Source: Planococcus glaciei (GTDB lineage: Bacteria; Bacillota; Bacilli; Bacillales_A; Planococcaceae). Taken from it: DNA of 64,000 bases. How positions within the stretch are numbered: the stretch's first letter is position 1; every line of letters begins with the position of its first letter. Positions 18,236-27,474 of the stretch are shown in pieces. Below the pieces are notes generated by a model. It saw only the letters and a program-made list of their open reading frames with translations. It searched no databases and was not told the origin of the DNA. The position numbers were made by a program, and so were the translations under genes. The DNA lies in assembly GCF_900099655.1 (NCBI RefSeq), contig NZ_FNDC01000007.1:62001-126000 (forward strand), written 5' to 3'.

Positions 18236-19949
18236 GTCGGTACACCTCCCATTCCGCCACCAGCAAAATCAAAATGAACAACAAAATGCCTGGCACGAGA
18301 GAGAAACGGACGGTTTCTTCTTCACTGGCTGCTTGTCCGATTTGGTAAGCTGATCCAGTTTCAAGCGTTTTTTCTTCATTGCTCAGCTGGACAATCATTT
18401 TCAAGCTTTCGCTGCCGCTCGTTACATCGTAGATGCCGGGTTCAGCAGGTGCGATAAAAGGCCCTTCCCCTTCAAGATAGGAAGCCATGTAATTGCTGTC
18501 TTTAAAGATTTCCCATTCCCCTGAACCGGAAGCAAGTGCTACTGAACGGTGTTCGTTCGGCTGGAAAAAGCCGAGAAAGCTTTTGCTTCCTGCCAGTTCA
18601 TTGACTGCGCTCCATAAAAATAACGGAAACGAAGGGCTAAGCGGCCAATCGGTGGACTGGATATCTGCCAGGACAATAAGGTCTCCTTCCGGTGACACTT
18701 GGATAAAGGGTTTGCCATCGATTGAGGCAATGGTTTCATAGTTTTCAAAAGCCGGATAGAGATGCGAAACGTATACTTCTTCAAGTGCCGCATATGTGAA
18801 TAAAGGATGGTCAGTTGTTTCGACTTGTCCAGCTGCTTCGCTCGGTGTTTCATCGTTTCTGCCCATCAACAAGACAGGTGCATCTCCTGCCAGCAGCTCT
18901 GTCTGGTTGGTGACGATCGGCGCACCTTTTCGGTTTGCCAGTTGGTCCGGGGCGAGCGATGTTACTTTCATGTCCAGCGAACTAAAGCCGCTGGCCACCA
19001 GTTCGTGGAGGCTGGAATCGATAAAAACAGCATCGATGGGCTGCTGCACATAAGAAGCCATGGCATTGTCGGCGCTATAATCATCATCGACCTCCAATGT
19101 AGCCTCCCATAACTTTCCTGCCGGCAAGCCTTCAACAGGCGCCAAAATTTCTTCTTTCGGTTCCAGTTCGATAGCCGATTCTTTTTCTGTTTCTCCATTT
19201 GATAAACGAAGGGTGCCGGACATCGGTTCGCTGCTTTCATTGATCACTTGCACAATCGCCCGCATGCCCCCTTCTGTTTCCGCCAGACCGAATTGGCGGA
19301 TGGACACATTGCGCAGCGGCTCGCCGATGCCGTGTACCGCATACACTTGATCTGTTTTGCCTGCTAAAGCAGTTCGGTCAAGAGCGTCCGTAAAAACATG
19401 GATCACGGTCGACTCGCTGTCGACAAGCGTTTCTGCAAACAGCAAAGTCTGTTCCATCTGGGCAGTTTCATAACTGATCTGCAGTTGTTCTATCGCTTGT
19501 TCCAGCACTTCAAGATCCCGTTCATCCCGTACCAGGACTTCCGGGCTTTGGCCGGTTTTCACGATCGTCACCGGTTTTCCGCCTGTTTGCTGCAGCAACC
19601 CGGCCATTTTTTCTTTTTGCTGTTCAAAATGGCTCGGACTTCCGGCAAGCATTGTTGCTGAAGTATCGACCACAAAAATAAATTCATTGCCTTCAAGTGT
19701 ATCCGAATTGAAGTAAGGCTGGAGAAGACCCAATACACACAGCAAAAGGGCGGCTAATTGAAGGTAAAAAAGCAAGTGGTGCTGGAGTTTTTTCAGATAA
19801 GGGGAAGCCTGAATTTCTTTCATCGTTTCCTGCCAGAACAATGTCGAAGAAATGGGCTGGTCTTTGTATTTCTTCCGGAAAAAATAATACAAAATGACTG
19901 CCAGCGGCATGAATGCCGTCCAGATCCATCCCCAGTTTTCAATTCCCAT
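18216..19949 (-). CDS. BatA-like VWA membrane protein
   Basis: This 577-residue protein begins with a BatA/aerotolerance N-terminal region: two helices at about 8-24 and 60-79 with a cytoplasmic loop between them. A VWA domain opens at FVVDTSATM (Asp95). Its MIDAS reads DxSxT rather than the usual DxSxS. A long extracytoplasmic part and a C-terminal helix (FSLVPGILLFILILLVAEW) follow. It is probably a partner of the neighbouring MoxR/DUF58 proteins. Function is inferred from family context only. Confidence 0.85.
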   Translation of the reverse strand: MGIENWGWIWTAFMPLAVILYYFFRKKYKDQPISSTLFWQETMKEIQASPYLKKLQHHLLFYLQLAALLLCVLGLLQPYFNSDTLEGNEFIFVVDTSATMLAGSPSHFEQQKEKMAGLLQQTGGKPVTIVKTGQSPEVLVRDERDLEVLEQAIEQLQISYETAQMEQTLLFAETLVDSESTVIHVFTDALDRTALAGKTDQVYAVHGIGEPLRNVSIRQFGLAETEGGMRAIVQVINESSEPMSGTLRLSNGETEKESAIELEPKEEILAPVEGLPAGKLWEATLEVDDDYSADNAMASYVQQPIDAVFIDSSLHELVASGFSSLDMKVTSLAPDQLANRKGAPIVTNQTELLAGDAPVLLMGRNDETPSEAAGQVETTDHPLFTYAALEEVYVSHLYPAFENYETIASIDGKPFIQVSPEGDLIVLADIQSTDWPLSPSFPLFLWSAVNELAGSKSFLGFFQPNEHRSVALASGSGEWEIFKDSNYMASYLEGEGPFIAPAEPGIYDVTSGSESLKMIVQLSNEEKTLETGSAYQIGQAASEEETVRFSLVPGILLFILILLVAEWEVYRRGIALR

Positions 19950-19960
19950 GCCGCTTCACC

Positions 19961-20821
19961 TCATTCAATCCAATTTTTCCGTGCCAATTGTTGAAACAGG
20001 ACGTGCTGAATGCCTTCTTCGATGTCAATCTGCATATAATGCACACCGTGCTTCGCGCATAAAGATTTCAATCCTTCGGTGTGCACGTTCCGTTTATTTA
20101 AATACGTCTGCAACGACTGATTGGTCATCGTCACATTAATGGCGTCTCCCGTTTCTTCGTCAATCAAACGCATATCGCCTTTAAAATCCGGCATCCGTTC
20201 TTCTTCAACCGTCAAATGCAAAAAACGGACATCGTGCGAAAAGCGGGGCACTTGCCGAAAAAAAATCTGCCAGTCTTCCAGCGGCTCTAAGCCGTCCGAG
20301 AGCACAAACAATACCGTCGAATCTTTGGCCGCATAGAAACTGGCATCTTTTGCAAACGATAATTTCTCAGGCTGCGGCAAATTCGATATGAAATGCTCAT
20401 ACAGTTTTCGGGCTGATTTCCCTTTTTTCCGAAACGGCGCAATGGCCGATTGGCCCGCAGAGACAGTCAGCCGGTCATCATGGCTCAACACCATCAACCC
20501 GAGTGAAAAAGCCAGTTGCTTGGCAAACAGCCACTTTCCTTCCATCGACTTTGAACTGTCGATCAAGAGATGGACGCGCATTTCCTGTTCATCCAGAAAA
20601 CGCTTAATGTAAACACGGTCGGTACGCGCATAAACATTCCAATCCACATGGCGGACATCGTCCCCCGGATGGTACTCCCGGAAATCGGAAAAATCCAGGG
20701 ACGAACCGAAACGGGCAGAACGGTGAGAGCCTTTGTGGTGTCCGCGGATTTTCGATTTGGTGGCAACGGAAAGACGTGCAATCCGTGTGATCCAGTCTCC
20801 TGGCAGACCCAGTTCCGTCAT
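19961..20821 (-). CDS. DUF58-domain protein
   Basis: This 286-residue soluble protein carries the DUF58 signature (FSDFREYHPGDDVRHVDWNVYART) and a VWA-like fold downstream (LLIDSSKSM). DUF58 proteins nearly always travel with MoxR ATPases and are thought to be their adaptors or clients. The start codon overlaps the stop of the MoxR gene by 4 nt (ATGA), indicating tight coupling. It is paralogous to the protein encoded at 36271-37425, which has extra N-terminal helices. Confidence 0.9.
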   Translation of the reverse strand: MTELGLPGDWITRIARLSVATKSKIRGHHKGSHRSARFGSSLDFSDFREYHPGDDVRHVDWNVYARTDRVYIKRFLDEQEMRVHLLIDSSKSMEGKWLFAKQLAFSLGLMVLSHDDRLTVSAGQSAIAPFRKKGKSARKLYEHFISNLPQPEKLSFAKDASFYAAKDSTVLFVLSDGLEPLEDWQIFFRQVPRFSHDVRFLHLTVEEERMPDFKGDMRLIDEETGDAINVTMTNQSLQTYLNKRNVHTEGLKSLCAKHGVHYMQIDIEEGIQHVLFQQLARKNWIE

Positions 20822-21810
20822 TTCAATACGCCTCTTCCGGCACCGCTCGCCACTAAATCAATCAGTTCATCCGTGCTGATGCCCGTCGCTTCTCCTTCAT
20901 AATTCAATAGGAGGCGATGGCGCAGAACCGGTTTCGCCACATGTTTCAAATCGCCGATGGACACATGGTAGCGGCCTTCAGTCAATGCGCGCGCTTTTGC
21001 CAAACGGATCAAACTTTGCAGTCCCCGAGGTCCGCTGCCGTATTGAATAAACTGCCGCACCGGCTCGTACTCCGATTGCGCAGGATGCGTATTTTGGATC
21101 ATATCCACCGCGACCATTAAAATATCTTCTGCAATCAAAACCGCTTTCACCATTTCCTGAGCTTCAATCAAAGCAGCCGTATCCATCTTTTTCTGCAAGT
21201 GGATGTTGAGTGAACCTGTAGTCCGCCTGCTGATTTCGGCCAGTTCTGTACGCGTCGGATAGGCCACTAGGATTTTGCATAGAAAGCGGTCCATTTGCGC
21301 TTCCGGCAAGGGATAAGTGCCTTCCATTTCAATCGGATTTTGGGTGGCCAACACAAAAAATGGCCGCGCCATCTTTTTCGTATCGCCTAAAATAGTCACC
21401 GTCTTTTCGCCCATCGCTTCAAGCAGTGCGCTTTGGGTTTTCGGCGTCGCCCGGTTAATTTCATCGGCAAGCACCATCTGGTGAAAAATCGGCCCTTCCC
21501 GGAACGTGAATTGCTGGCGGCCGTCAGCGTCCCGTTCAATCAAACTGGTTCCCGTAATGTCAGTCGGCATCAAATCAGGCGTAAACTGAATTCGGGAAAA
21601 AGATAAATCAAGCACTTCGGAAATCGTGCGGATCAGCATCGTTTTGCCGAGCCCCGGCAATCCTTCCAATAATGCATGGCCATCTGCCAAAATCGCATAA
21701 AGGGAAAACTCGATTGCTTCTTCCTGCCCAACGATAAAGTGGCCAATTTCTTCTCGCACTTCCTGCAAACGTCCGCTCATTTCAGTGAATTGTTCCGGTT
21801 TAAACGTCAT
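20818..21810 (-). CDS. MoxR-family AAA+ ATPase
   Basis: This 330-residue MoxR ATPase has Walker A GLPGLGKT, Walker B LADEINRATPKTQSALLEAM and sensor-1 FVLATQNPIE, with the usual C-terminal lid domain. MoxR proteins act as chaperone-like remodelers of metal- or VWA-containing proteins, and the VWA proteins encoded downstream are the likely clients. It is a paralogue of the product of 37427-38362. Confidence 0.93.
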   Translation of the reverse strand: MTFKPEQFTEMSGRLQEVREEIGHFIVGQEEAIEFSLYAILADGHALLEGLPGLGKTMLIRTISEVLDLSFSRIQFTPDLMPTDITGTSLIERDADGRQQFTFREGPIFHQMVLADEINRATPKTQSALLEAMGEKTVTILGDTKKMARPFFVLATQNPIEMEGTYPLPEAQMDRFLCKILVAYPTRTELAEISRRTTGSLNIHLQKKMDTAALIEAQEMVKAVLIAEDILMVAVDMIQNTHPAQSEYEPVRQFIQYGSGPRGLQSLIRLAKARALTEGRYHVSIGDLKHVAKPVLRHRLLLNYEGEATGISTDELIDLVASGAGRGVLK

Positions 21811-21824
21811 ATCATCCCTGCTTT

Positions 21825-23237
21825 CTATTGTTCTGATTCAATTGAAGAAAAGTACTGCTCGACCACTTTTTGCAAATCCGGAGGCAATTCCAGTTTTTCG
21901 GCACTGGAGAAATAAGAATCCGAATACTGGCCGACTACGTCACGATACGGGCGGACTTCTCCGCGTTCAGCAGGGACAACCGCTTCCTGTTCATCCGCCG
22001 CTTCTCCTTCTCCTAACTCGCCGCTGTCGACTTCCGTTTCTCCTGTCCCACCGATTCGGGAAGGCACTGTCAAAAGTTCTCGGTTGCCTTGTCCAGTTCC
22101 TGCACCTTGTCCCTGACCTTGGCCTTGGCCTTGCCCTTGTCCCTGGCCTTGCCCTTGACCCTGACCTTGGCCTTGGCCTTGCCCTTGTCCCTGGCCTTGC
22201 CCTTGGCCCTGGCCTTGGCCTTGGCCTTGGCCTTGGCCTTGGCCTTGGCCCTGGCCCTGTTCTTGGCTCTCGCCTTTTCCTTGGCCGGTTCCAGGCTGCC
22301 CAGAGGAAGTCGCTGCATTCTCGCCGTTGCCGGCAGCAGAAGAACTGCTGCTGCCTTGTCCGGTTTGGGTTTCTGCATTTCCGGCTTTTGCCGGGTCGCT
22401 ATTGGCGATGGTGCGCTGCAGCGGCAAATTGACGGGTTTTCCCATATTGCTTAGGGCTGTTTGGGTTTTCCCGGCTTGTTCAGCCAGCTTGTCAGCAGCC
22501 TCTCCCCGTTCTTTGCTTTCCTGCTGTGCGGCTTCCCCTTTACTTTCTGCTAATTTTTGTTTTTGAAGAGCCAGCTCTTTCTGCTTTTTCATCACTTCTT
22601 TTAACGCCTCTTCGGCCTTTTTGCTTTCCGCCACTTGTTTTTGCAATTCCTTCATTTCTTTTTTCAGCGGTTCGGATTTTGCTTCTTTTTCAATTTTGGC
22701 CACTTGTTTTTCAATCTGGCTGATTAAATCCAGTTCTTTTTCCGCATCTTTCGCCTCTTGCTGCAGCGTGCTTGGAAATAAGAGCAGCAAACTTAAAAAC
22801 ACGGCACCCGCTAACGAAGCCAGCAGCCATTTGCCAAGCAGCCACTGCCGCGGTTCTTGTTTAAATAGCTGATAACTATGCGGCAGTATTTCTGCGGTTT
22901 TATTCACAAGTGTAGTTGCCAGTTCACCTGTGCCTTCTGTTTGCCAGGCCGTGAGCAGCTGGTTATGCGGAGTAAACCGGTCGAGCTCGTTGACAGCTTG
23001 ATGCTGGTCCGGCAGATTGCGCATAGAAAATGCCAGCCACACCAATAAAGCCAGTGCCCCGGCAGCATATGCATAAAATTCATAATAAGGAAGCATAAAC
23101 AACCGAGACAGGAACAGCAGCAAAACGGCCGCAGTTAACCCGATCAATAGCGCTTTTTGAAGCGATTGGCTGACGTGCACACTTTTCAGTCGTCTTCCGG
23201 CTCGTTGGACAAAGCCGGCAATGTCCCGGTTGTTCAT
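21825..23237 (-). CDS. Membrane protein with coiled coil and Gly-Gln repeat tract
   Basis: I do not recognise a characterised homologue of this 470-residue protein. Two N-terminal helices (about 33-70) and another near 145-160 are followed by a highly charged, Lys/Glu-rich coiled-coil region (about 175-265). A low-complexity tract of alternating Gly and Gln spans about residues 326-377, and the conserved-looking C-terminus reads YRDVVGQYSDSYFS. The architecture suggests a membrane-anchored protein with a flexible extension. Its ending recalls proteins encoded beside MoxR operons in other bacteria. Confidence 0.75.
   Translation of the reverse strand: MNNRDIAGFVQRAGRRLKSVHVSQSLQKALLIGLTAAVLLLFLSRLFMLPYYEFYAYAAGALALLVWLAFSMRNLPDQHQAVNELDRFTPHNQLLTAWQTEGTGELATTLVNKTAEILPHSYQLFKQEPRQWLLGKWLLASLAGAVFLSLLLLFPSTLQQEAKDAEKELDLISQIEKQVAKIEKEAKSEPLKKEMKELQKQVAESKKAEEALKEVMKKQKELALQKQKLAESKGEAAQQESKERGEAADKLAEQAGKTQTALSNMGKPVNLPLQRTIANSDPAKAGNAETQTGQGSSSSSAAGNGENAATSSGQPGTGQGKGESQEQGQGQGQGQGQGQGQGQGQGQGQGQGQGQGQGQGQGQGQGQGQGQGQGQGQGAGTGQGNRELLTVPSRIGGTGETEVDSGELGEGEAADEQEAVVPAERGEVRPYRDVVGQYSDSYFSSAEKLELPPDLQKVVEQYFSSIESEQ
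22107..22262. repeat. Hexanucleotide microsatellite inside the Gly-Gln coding tract
   Basis: About 26 tandem, slightly degenerate 6-bp units (CCTTGG / CCTTGC / CCTTGT types) encode the Gly-Gln dipeptide on the minus strand. The tract stays open in other frames too, so the overlapping long ORFs there are artefacts of the repeat. Unit gain or loss by slippage would alter length without shifting frame. Confidence 0.9.
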
Positions 23238-23249
23238 GTAAATCCCTCC

Positions 23250-24092
23250 TTATTTGTATTTAGACATATTGACGCGCAAACGCTTGACCGCCAAGAATAG
23301 AGCCAGCGCGGTAATGAACAGGTAAACTATCAGATAGCCGACCCAGAGCGGCAAGGGCACTACAGTCATGTTCTGAATTTCCTGGGCATAGGCCGGCTGC
23401 AGCAATGTAAACAGGACGACCGCCGGATTTATGCTTGCCCAAAAGTAAGTGAAAGGCGAGAACGTCGGCGTCGTGCTGCCAAATTGCGAAATTTGGGTCG
23501 ATATGATCAGGAAAAATCCGGTTGCTGCCGTCAGGAATATCATGGTCCCGTAAGTCGCAATCATGGAAACGATGGTTTTCCGGATGATCGTCGAAAACAT
23601 GATGCCGATGCTGCCAATCGTCAGCAAGGTCAAGAAATAAAACAAAAAGATGATCGCAATTTGGCTTGGCGATACACCGCCGTATAAAAACACCAAACTA
23701 TAAATAGGCAGCCCCGCCACAATCATCAATAACAAAAAGGCAACGGAAGACGACATTTTCCCGAAAATGATCTGGAAAGAAGTCTGGGCTGTCGTCAGCA
23801 GAATATTCAAGGTCTGCTTTTCCCGTTCGGTGCTGATGGCGCCTGCTGTCAGCCCTGGCGTAATAAACAGGATTAACCCCAGCTGGATATAGGTCATCAT
23901 CGTAAACAGCATAAAACTTTCATCCGGACGGAAAAACCCGCTGCCGGAAAATGTCGTGGTCATAAAGATAAAACCGAAGACAAAAATGCTCATTGCGATT
24001 AAATAAAACAGGATGCCGGTAAAACTTTTCAGATTGCGGAACCGCAATTTGATTTCTTTGATCAATACCGGATTGGCCAGGAGTGCTTTCAC
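23250..24092 (-). CDS. ABC-2 type transporter permease
   Basis: This 280-residue membrane protein has about six helices and the ABC-2 export fold. The N-terminus (NPVLIKEIKLRFRN) resembles permeases of the GldF/NosY type. It pairs with the ATPase encoded immediately upstream, with which it overlaps by 4 nt. The substrate is unknown; the operon context suggests an envelope function. Confidence 0.88.
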   Translation of the reverse strand: MKALLANPVLIKEIKLRFRNLKSFTGILFYLIAMSIFVFGFIFMTTTFSGSGFFRPDESFMLFTMMTYIQLGLILFITPGLTAGAISTEREKQTLNILLTTAQTSFQIIFGKMSSSVAFLLLMIVAGLPIYSLVFLYGGVSPSQIAIIFLFYFLTLLTIGSIGIMFSTIIRKTIVSMIATYGTMIFLTAATGFFLIISTQISQFGSTTPTFSPFTYFWASINPAVVLFTLLQPAYAQEIQNMTVVPLPLWVGYLIVYLFITALALFLAVKRLRVNMSKYK

Positions 24093-25024
24093 GAGGCATC
24101 TGCTCCTTTCGTAATCGCCATAAAGACATCTTCCAGATCGGTTTCTTCTTCAGCGAACGACAAGATCGGCAGCTGCGCAGCCATCGCTTTTCGCAGCAAC
24201 ACCATTTGCTCTTCTTCAGATCCCCGGTACAGGAATTCAATCAGATTGTTTTCCGGTTTTTCAACGATTTGGGAAACAAAAGGATCATTTTCAAAAAATG
24301 CCGAAACTACAGAAACGAGGCCCGCCACTTTGACGCGCATCACTTTTTCGCTTTGCAGCTGTGCTTGTATTTCGCTGACAGAGCCTTGGGCAATCAGTCT
24401 CCCGGTATCTATCACGCCGATGCTGTCGCACATTTCCGCCAGTTCCGGCAAAATATGCGAAGAAATCAAGATGGTTTTCCCCATCGATTTGAGTTCCCGG
24501 AGGATTTCACGCATTTCGACACGGGCACGCGGATCAAGCCCCGATGCCGGCTCATCCAGGATTAAGATGTTCGGGTCGTGGATCAATGCACGCGCCAGGC
24601 ACAGCCGTTGCTTCATCCCTCTCGACAATAGATCGACATACTCGTAGCGTTTATGGCTTAAATTGACGAGTTCAAGCAATTGAGGAATCAATTTTTCCCG
24701 GTCTCTCGGTTTCAATCCGTAGCTTGCACCGTAAAAATCCAAGTATTCATCTGCTTTTAACTGGTCATAGACGCCGAAGAAATCCGGCATATAGCCGATC
24801 TGTTTTCTGACTTCATGGGCATTTTTTGTCACACTCAGGCCATTAACAAACGCATCTCCTGCAGTCGGCTGCAGCAAAGTGGCCAAAATGGAAAAAGTGG
24901 TTGACTTGCCTGCGCCGTTTGCGCCTACAAAACCGAAGACAGTGCCGTCTTCCACAGTCAGATTCAAATCCTGCAACGCATACAAAGAACCATATTTTTT
25001 AGTCAATCCAATGGTTTCAATCAT
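24089..25024 (-). CDS. ABC transporter ATP-binding protein
   Basis: This is a 311-residue export-type ATPase with Walker A GANGAGKST, signature LSRGMKQRLCLARAL, Walker B LILDEPASGLD and H-loop SSHILPEL. The C-terminal extension (about 220-311) is typical of ABC-2 partners such as GldA. ATGA overlaps with both neighbouring genes show coupled translation. Confidence 0.93.
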   Translation of the reverse strand: MIETIGLTKKYGSLYALQDLNLTVEDGTVFGFVGANGAGKSTTFSILATLLQPTAGDAFVNGLSVTKNAHEVRKQIGYMPDFFGVYDQLKADEYLDFYGASYGLKPRDREKLIPQLLELVNLSHKRYEYVDLLSRGMKQRLCLARALIHDPNILILDEPASGLDPRARVEMREILRELKSMGKTILISSHILPELAEMCDSIGVIDTGRLIAQGSVSEIQAQLQSEKVMRVKVAGLVSVVSAFFENDPFVSQIVEKPENNLIEFLYRGSEEEQMVLLRKAMAAQLPILSFAEEETDLEDVFMAITKGADAS

Positions 25025-27372
25025 GGAGCAACCACCCCTTTCAACTTAATTTTCGGCATGGTTAGTTCAGGTTCGCCATTTGCGGAATTGTTTTCAACGA
25101 CGAATTTGATTTCTCCTTGCGGCGAGACGTAATTGCCAACGGCTTCTGTGATGCTTTGTTGGCTTCCGCTGATTTCTTCAGCTTTTCCCGTTTTTGCATT
25201 GAGTATGGAAACCGTCAGATTTTGTTTTGCCGCAGTGACCGCTAATTCCTGCCACTCGGTTTTCTTTAAATCCACTGCATCCGTGACTGCATAGGTCAAT
25301 TCGAATTTCCCTTTATCCATATAGAAAAGATAAGGGTCATCTGTCACATTTTCAAAATAGGACGATCCACTGACCTGCAGCTCAAACGTATCGGCGTTCA
25401 AACTGACTTCCCCTGTCAAATTGACGTCCGGCTTGAATGGCTGGGCGATCAAGTGGACAGCCGAAACGGATGCGCGCTGGTCTTCCAGTGAAATCGGCAC
25501 GATGGCATCATTTGTATAGGCGACCACATAAGGGGAGCTTTCATTGTCCTTAAACTGATTATACGCCATTGACAGAATGGTTTGTTTTCGGGCTTTTTTC
25601 AATTGCTCTTTATCGGCAATCGGCTGGTAGGCGAACGTAGAGCTGATCGGTGAAGCGGAAGGCAAAATATCCGACTGCACCGTCTGGTTCACTGCCAGCT
25701 GTTCGCCCGGTGCAAGATTCCCTAACGCCATCAAGCGTGTACCCGTCCAAATCGATACATCTTCAAGCGCAAAGGGGAAATTGTTTTGAATGGTTCCTTT
25801 AATGGTCTTTTTCTCCACCGCCAATTGGATATCGAAGTTTCCGGTTTTTTCAATATACGATTGCCCGATGACGGAGCCGACGGACCAATAGCGCATATCG
25901 CGCAAAGTCATCGTATTCTGTGTAGCCTGTTGTTCCAGAATGGCAGATTGCTGCTGCGCCCCTTCAGAGAACTGGGTGTTCTGGCGAAACGTCATCGTGG
26001 TTCCGGACGGAGCAGCAAAATGGTAATCGCCTCCGCGATTGGATAAAAGCGTATTCATATAATAGCCGTTTAACCCGCTGTCCTGGTCGGCTTCAAAAAA
26101 GCCGGTCTGCTGAATCTGCGGGTTTGCAATGCGGTCTTTTGCGCCGATCGCAAAAATGCCGATGGACGTGACTAAAGCGGCAACCGGGATGATGACCCAG
26201 GCGAGTTCACGCTTGTCCCGCTTTTTCAAGACGATATACAGGACGGGAATAATCAGTAGGATATACAACAGGATAATGCCCATGACCAACGTTTTGGAAA
26301 CCGCGAAGCTCTCAAAAAGCTCATTGACGTTCCCCACTTCGTAAGACATGATTTCCTTCAGCGATTCGCCTTGCGTCATCATGCTGTTTGAATTCGTGTT
26401 GAGCGTCAGCAGATTGGCCATCAATTGCACATATTCCTGCTGGGAACTGACCGTTTGATCGCCTAGCGAAAACCCGGTCTGAATCAGGCTTCCGGCACCG
26501 ATTTTCTGGCGCGCGGCCAACACTTTCCCGTCTTTTTCGAGGAGCGGATCCGCTCCTTCTTTGATTGTAGCGCTAAAGGCTGGAACCGGTTTTGCCAGCG
26601 GCTGGACTTCCGCAGTGCCTTCTTCGCCAAGTTCCAGCGGCAAGTAGCTGCTGAGATTGCCCATGGATGCTGCGATGTTTTCAGTAGAGCCTGCCACCAC
26701 ATGGCCGCCTTGCTGCACCCACTGAAGGACAGCTTGCTGAACCGCTTCCGGCAAATCACTGTAGGAAACTTCATCAATCAGCAAATAATCGAGTGTTTCC
26801 CATGCCATCGCTTCCGTCGGCAAGGCATACTGGTTCAGCTGATTCAAGTGGAAAACTTGTGTCGACTCGCTGCCTGCCGGAGAAATCTGGTTCAGCGGCA
26901 GAAGCCGATCCGGGTTATCCGTCAACGTCCCGATAAACAGGGAATTTGGATAAAAAAAGCCGGGGCTTAAGGATTTTGAGCCTTTAAAATTGATGGCCTT
27001 TCCATCTTCCCATCCGCCTTCATACAAAAAGATCGTTTGAGTGGAAGGTCCGCCCATTGAAACCATATCGGATAATCCTGGAATGGCCACTTGAATGGTT
27101 TTGGTTTCTCCCTCCGCCAATTCCACCGGCACCGATAAGCCAGCTCCGAGGCTATAAGTTTCGCTGTAGTTTAACACCAGCTCGCCCGAGAAATCCGAGC
27201 CGTTGTTTGTGATTGTAAACTGAACCGGCAATCCTTTTTCATACTTTACTTTGTTTTGCAGACCGGCGTCTGCTTTGATCGTTATTTCAGGTGCAGCCAG
27301 TGATGCCTGCGGCATAAAAAATAAAAACAGGACACACGCAAATGCAAAGAGTGCCAGCAGTCGTTTGAACAT
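25021..27372 (-). CDS. Large secreted/membrane protein, first gene of the MoxR-ABC operon
   Basis: This 783-residue protein has a signal peptide (MFKRLLALFAFACVLFLFF, cleavage probably after SLAA). A first extracytoplasmic region includes a GATase-like segment near WVQQGGHVVAGS. Two helices follow (about 366-386 and 396-416), then a second large extracytoplasmic beta-rich region. The layout resembles uncharacterised membrane proteins found with ABC-2 exporters. I chose ATG 27372 because GGGGG lies about 7 nt upstream and the protein then starts with a clean signal peptide; a longer in-frame start at 27438 has none. Confidence 0.8.
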   Translation of the reverse strand: MFKRLLALFAFACVLFLFFMPQASLAAPEITIKADAGLQNKVKYEKGLPVQFTITNNGSDFSGELVLNYSETYSLGAGLSVPVELAEGETKTIQVAIPGLSDMVSMGGPSTQTIFLYEGGWEDGKAINFKGSKSLSPGFFYPNSLFIGTLTDNPDRLLPLNQISPAGSESTQVFHLNQLNQYALPTEAMAWETLDYLLIDEVSYSDLPEAVQQAVLQWVQQGGHVVAGSTENIAASMGNLSSYLPLELGEEGTAEVQPLAKPVPAFSATIKEGADPLLEKDGKVLAARQKIGAGSLIQTGFSLGDQTVSSQQEYVQLMANLLTLNTNSNSMMTQGESLKEIMSYEVGNVNELFESFAVSKTLVMGIILLYILLIIPVLYIVLKKRDKRELAWVIIPVAALVTSIGIFAIGAKDRIANPQIQQTGFFEADQDSGLNGYYMNTLLSNRGGDYHFAAPSGTTMTFRQNTQFSEGAQQQSAILEQQATQNTMTLRDMRYWSVGSVIGQSYIEKTGNFDIQLAVEKKTIKGTIQNNFPFALEDVSIWTGTRLMALGNLAPGEQLAVNQTVQSDILPSASPISSTFAYQPIADKEQLKKARKQTILSMAYNQFKDNESSPYVVAYTNDAIVPISLEDQRASVSAVHLIAQPFKPDVNLTGEVSLNADTFELQVSGSSYFENVTDDPYLFYMDKGKFELTYAVTDAVDLKKTEWQELAVTAAKQNLTVSILNAKTGKAEEISGSQQSITEAVGNYVSPQGEIKFVVENNSANGEPELTMPKIKLKGVVAP

Positions 27373-27440
27373 AATGAACCCCCTATTCTTCTCTCTATAA
27401 AGTAGTACGTTGTAAGGAGGAAATAGTTCCTTCCACACAG

Positions 27441-27473
27441 AAAAAAGAACGGACAGCGCCAGGCTGCCCGTTC
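27441..27473 (-). terminator. Terminator of dapH-dapL
   Basis: On the minus strand GAACGGGCAGC pairs with GCTGTCCGTTC and is followed by TTTTTT. It separates dapL from the MoxR/ABC operon, which therefore needs its own promoter between about 27373 and 27440. Confidence 0.88.
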
Positions 27474-27474
27474 G

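Noticed and set aside
22070-22454. Overlapping ORFs encoding Lys-Ala or Leu-Ala repeats in the Gly-Gln tract
   Set aside because: They arise because the hexanucleotide repeat contains no stop in any frame. Neither has a ribosome site, and the Gly-Gln frame is part of a longer coherent protein.
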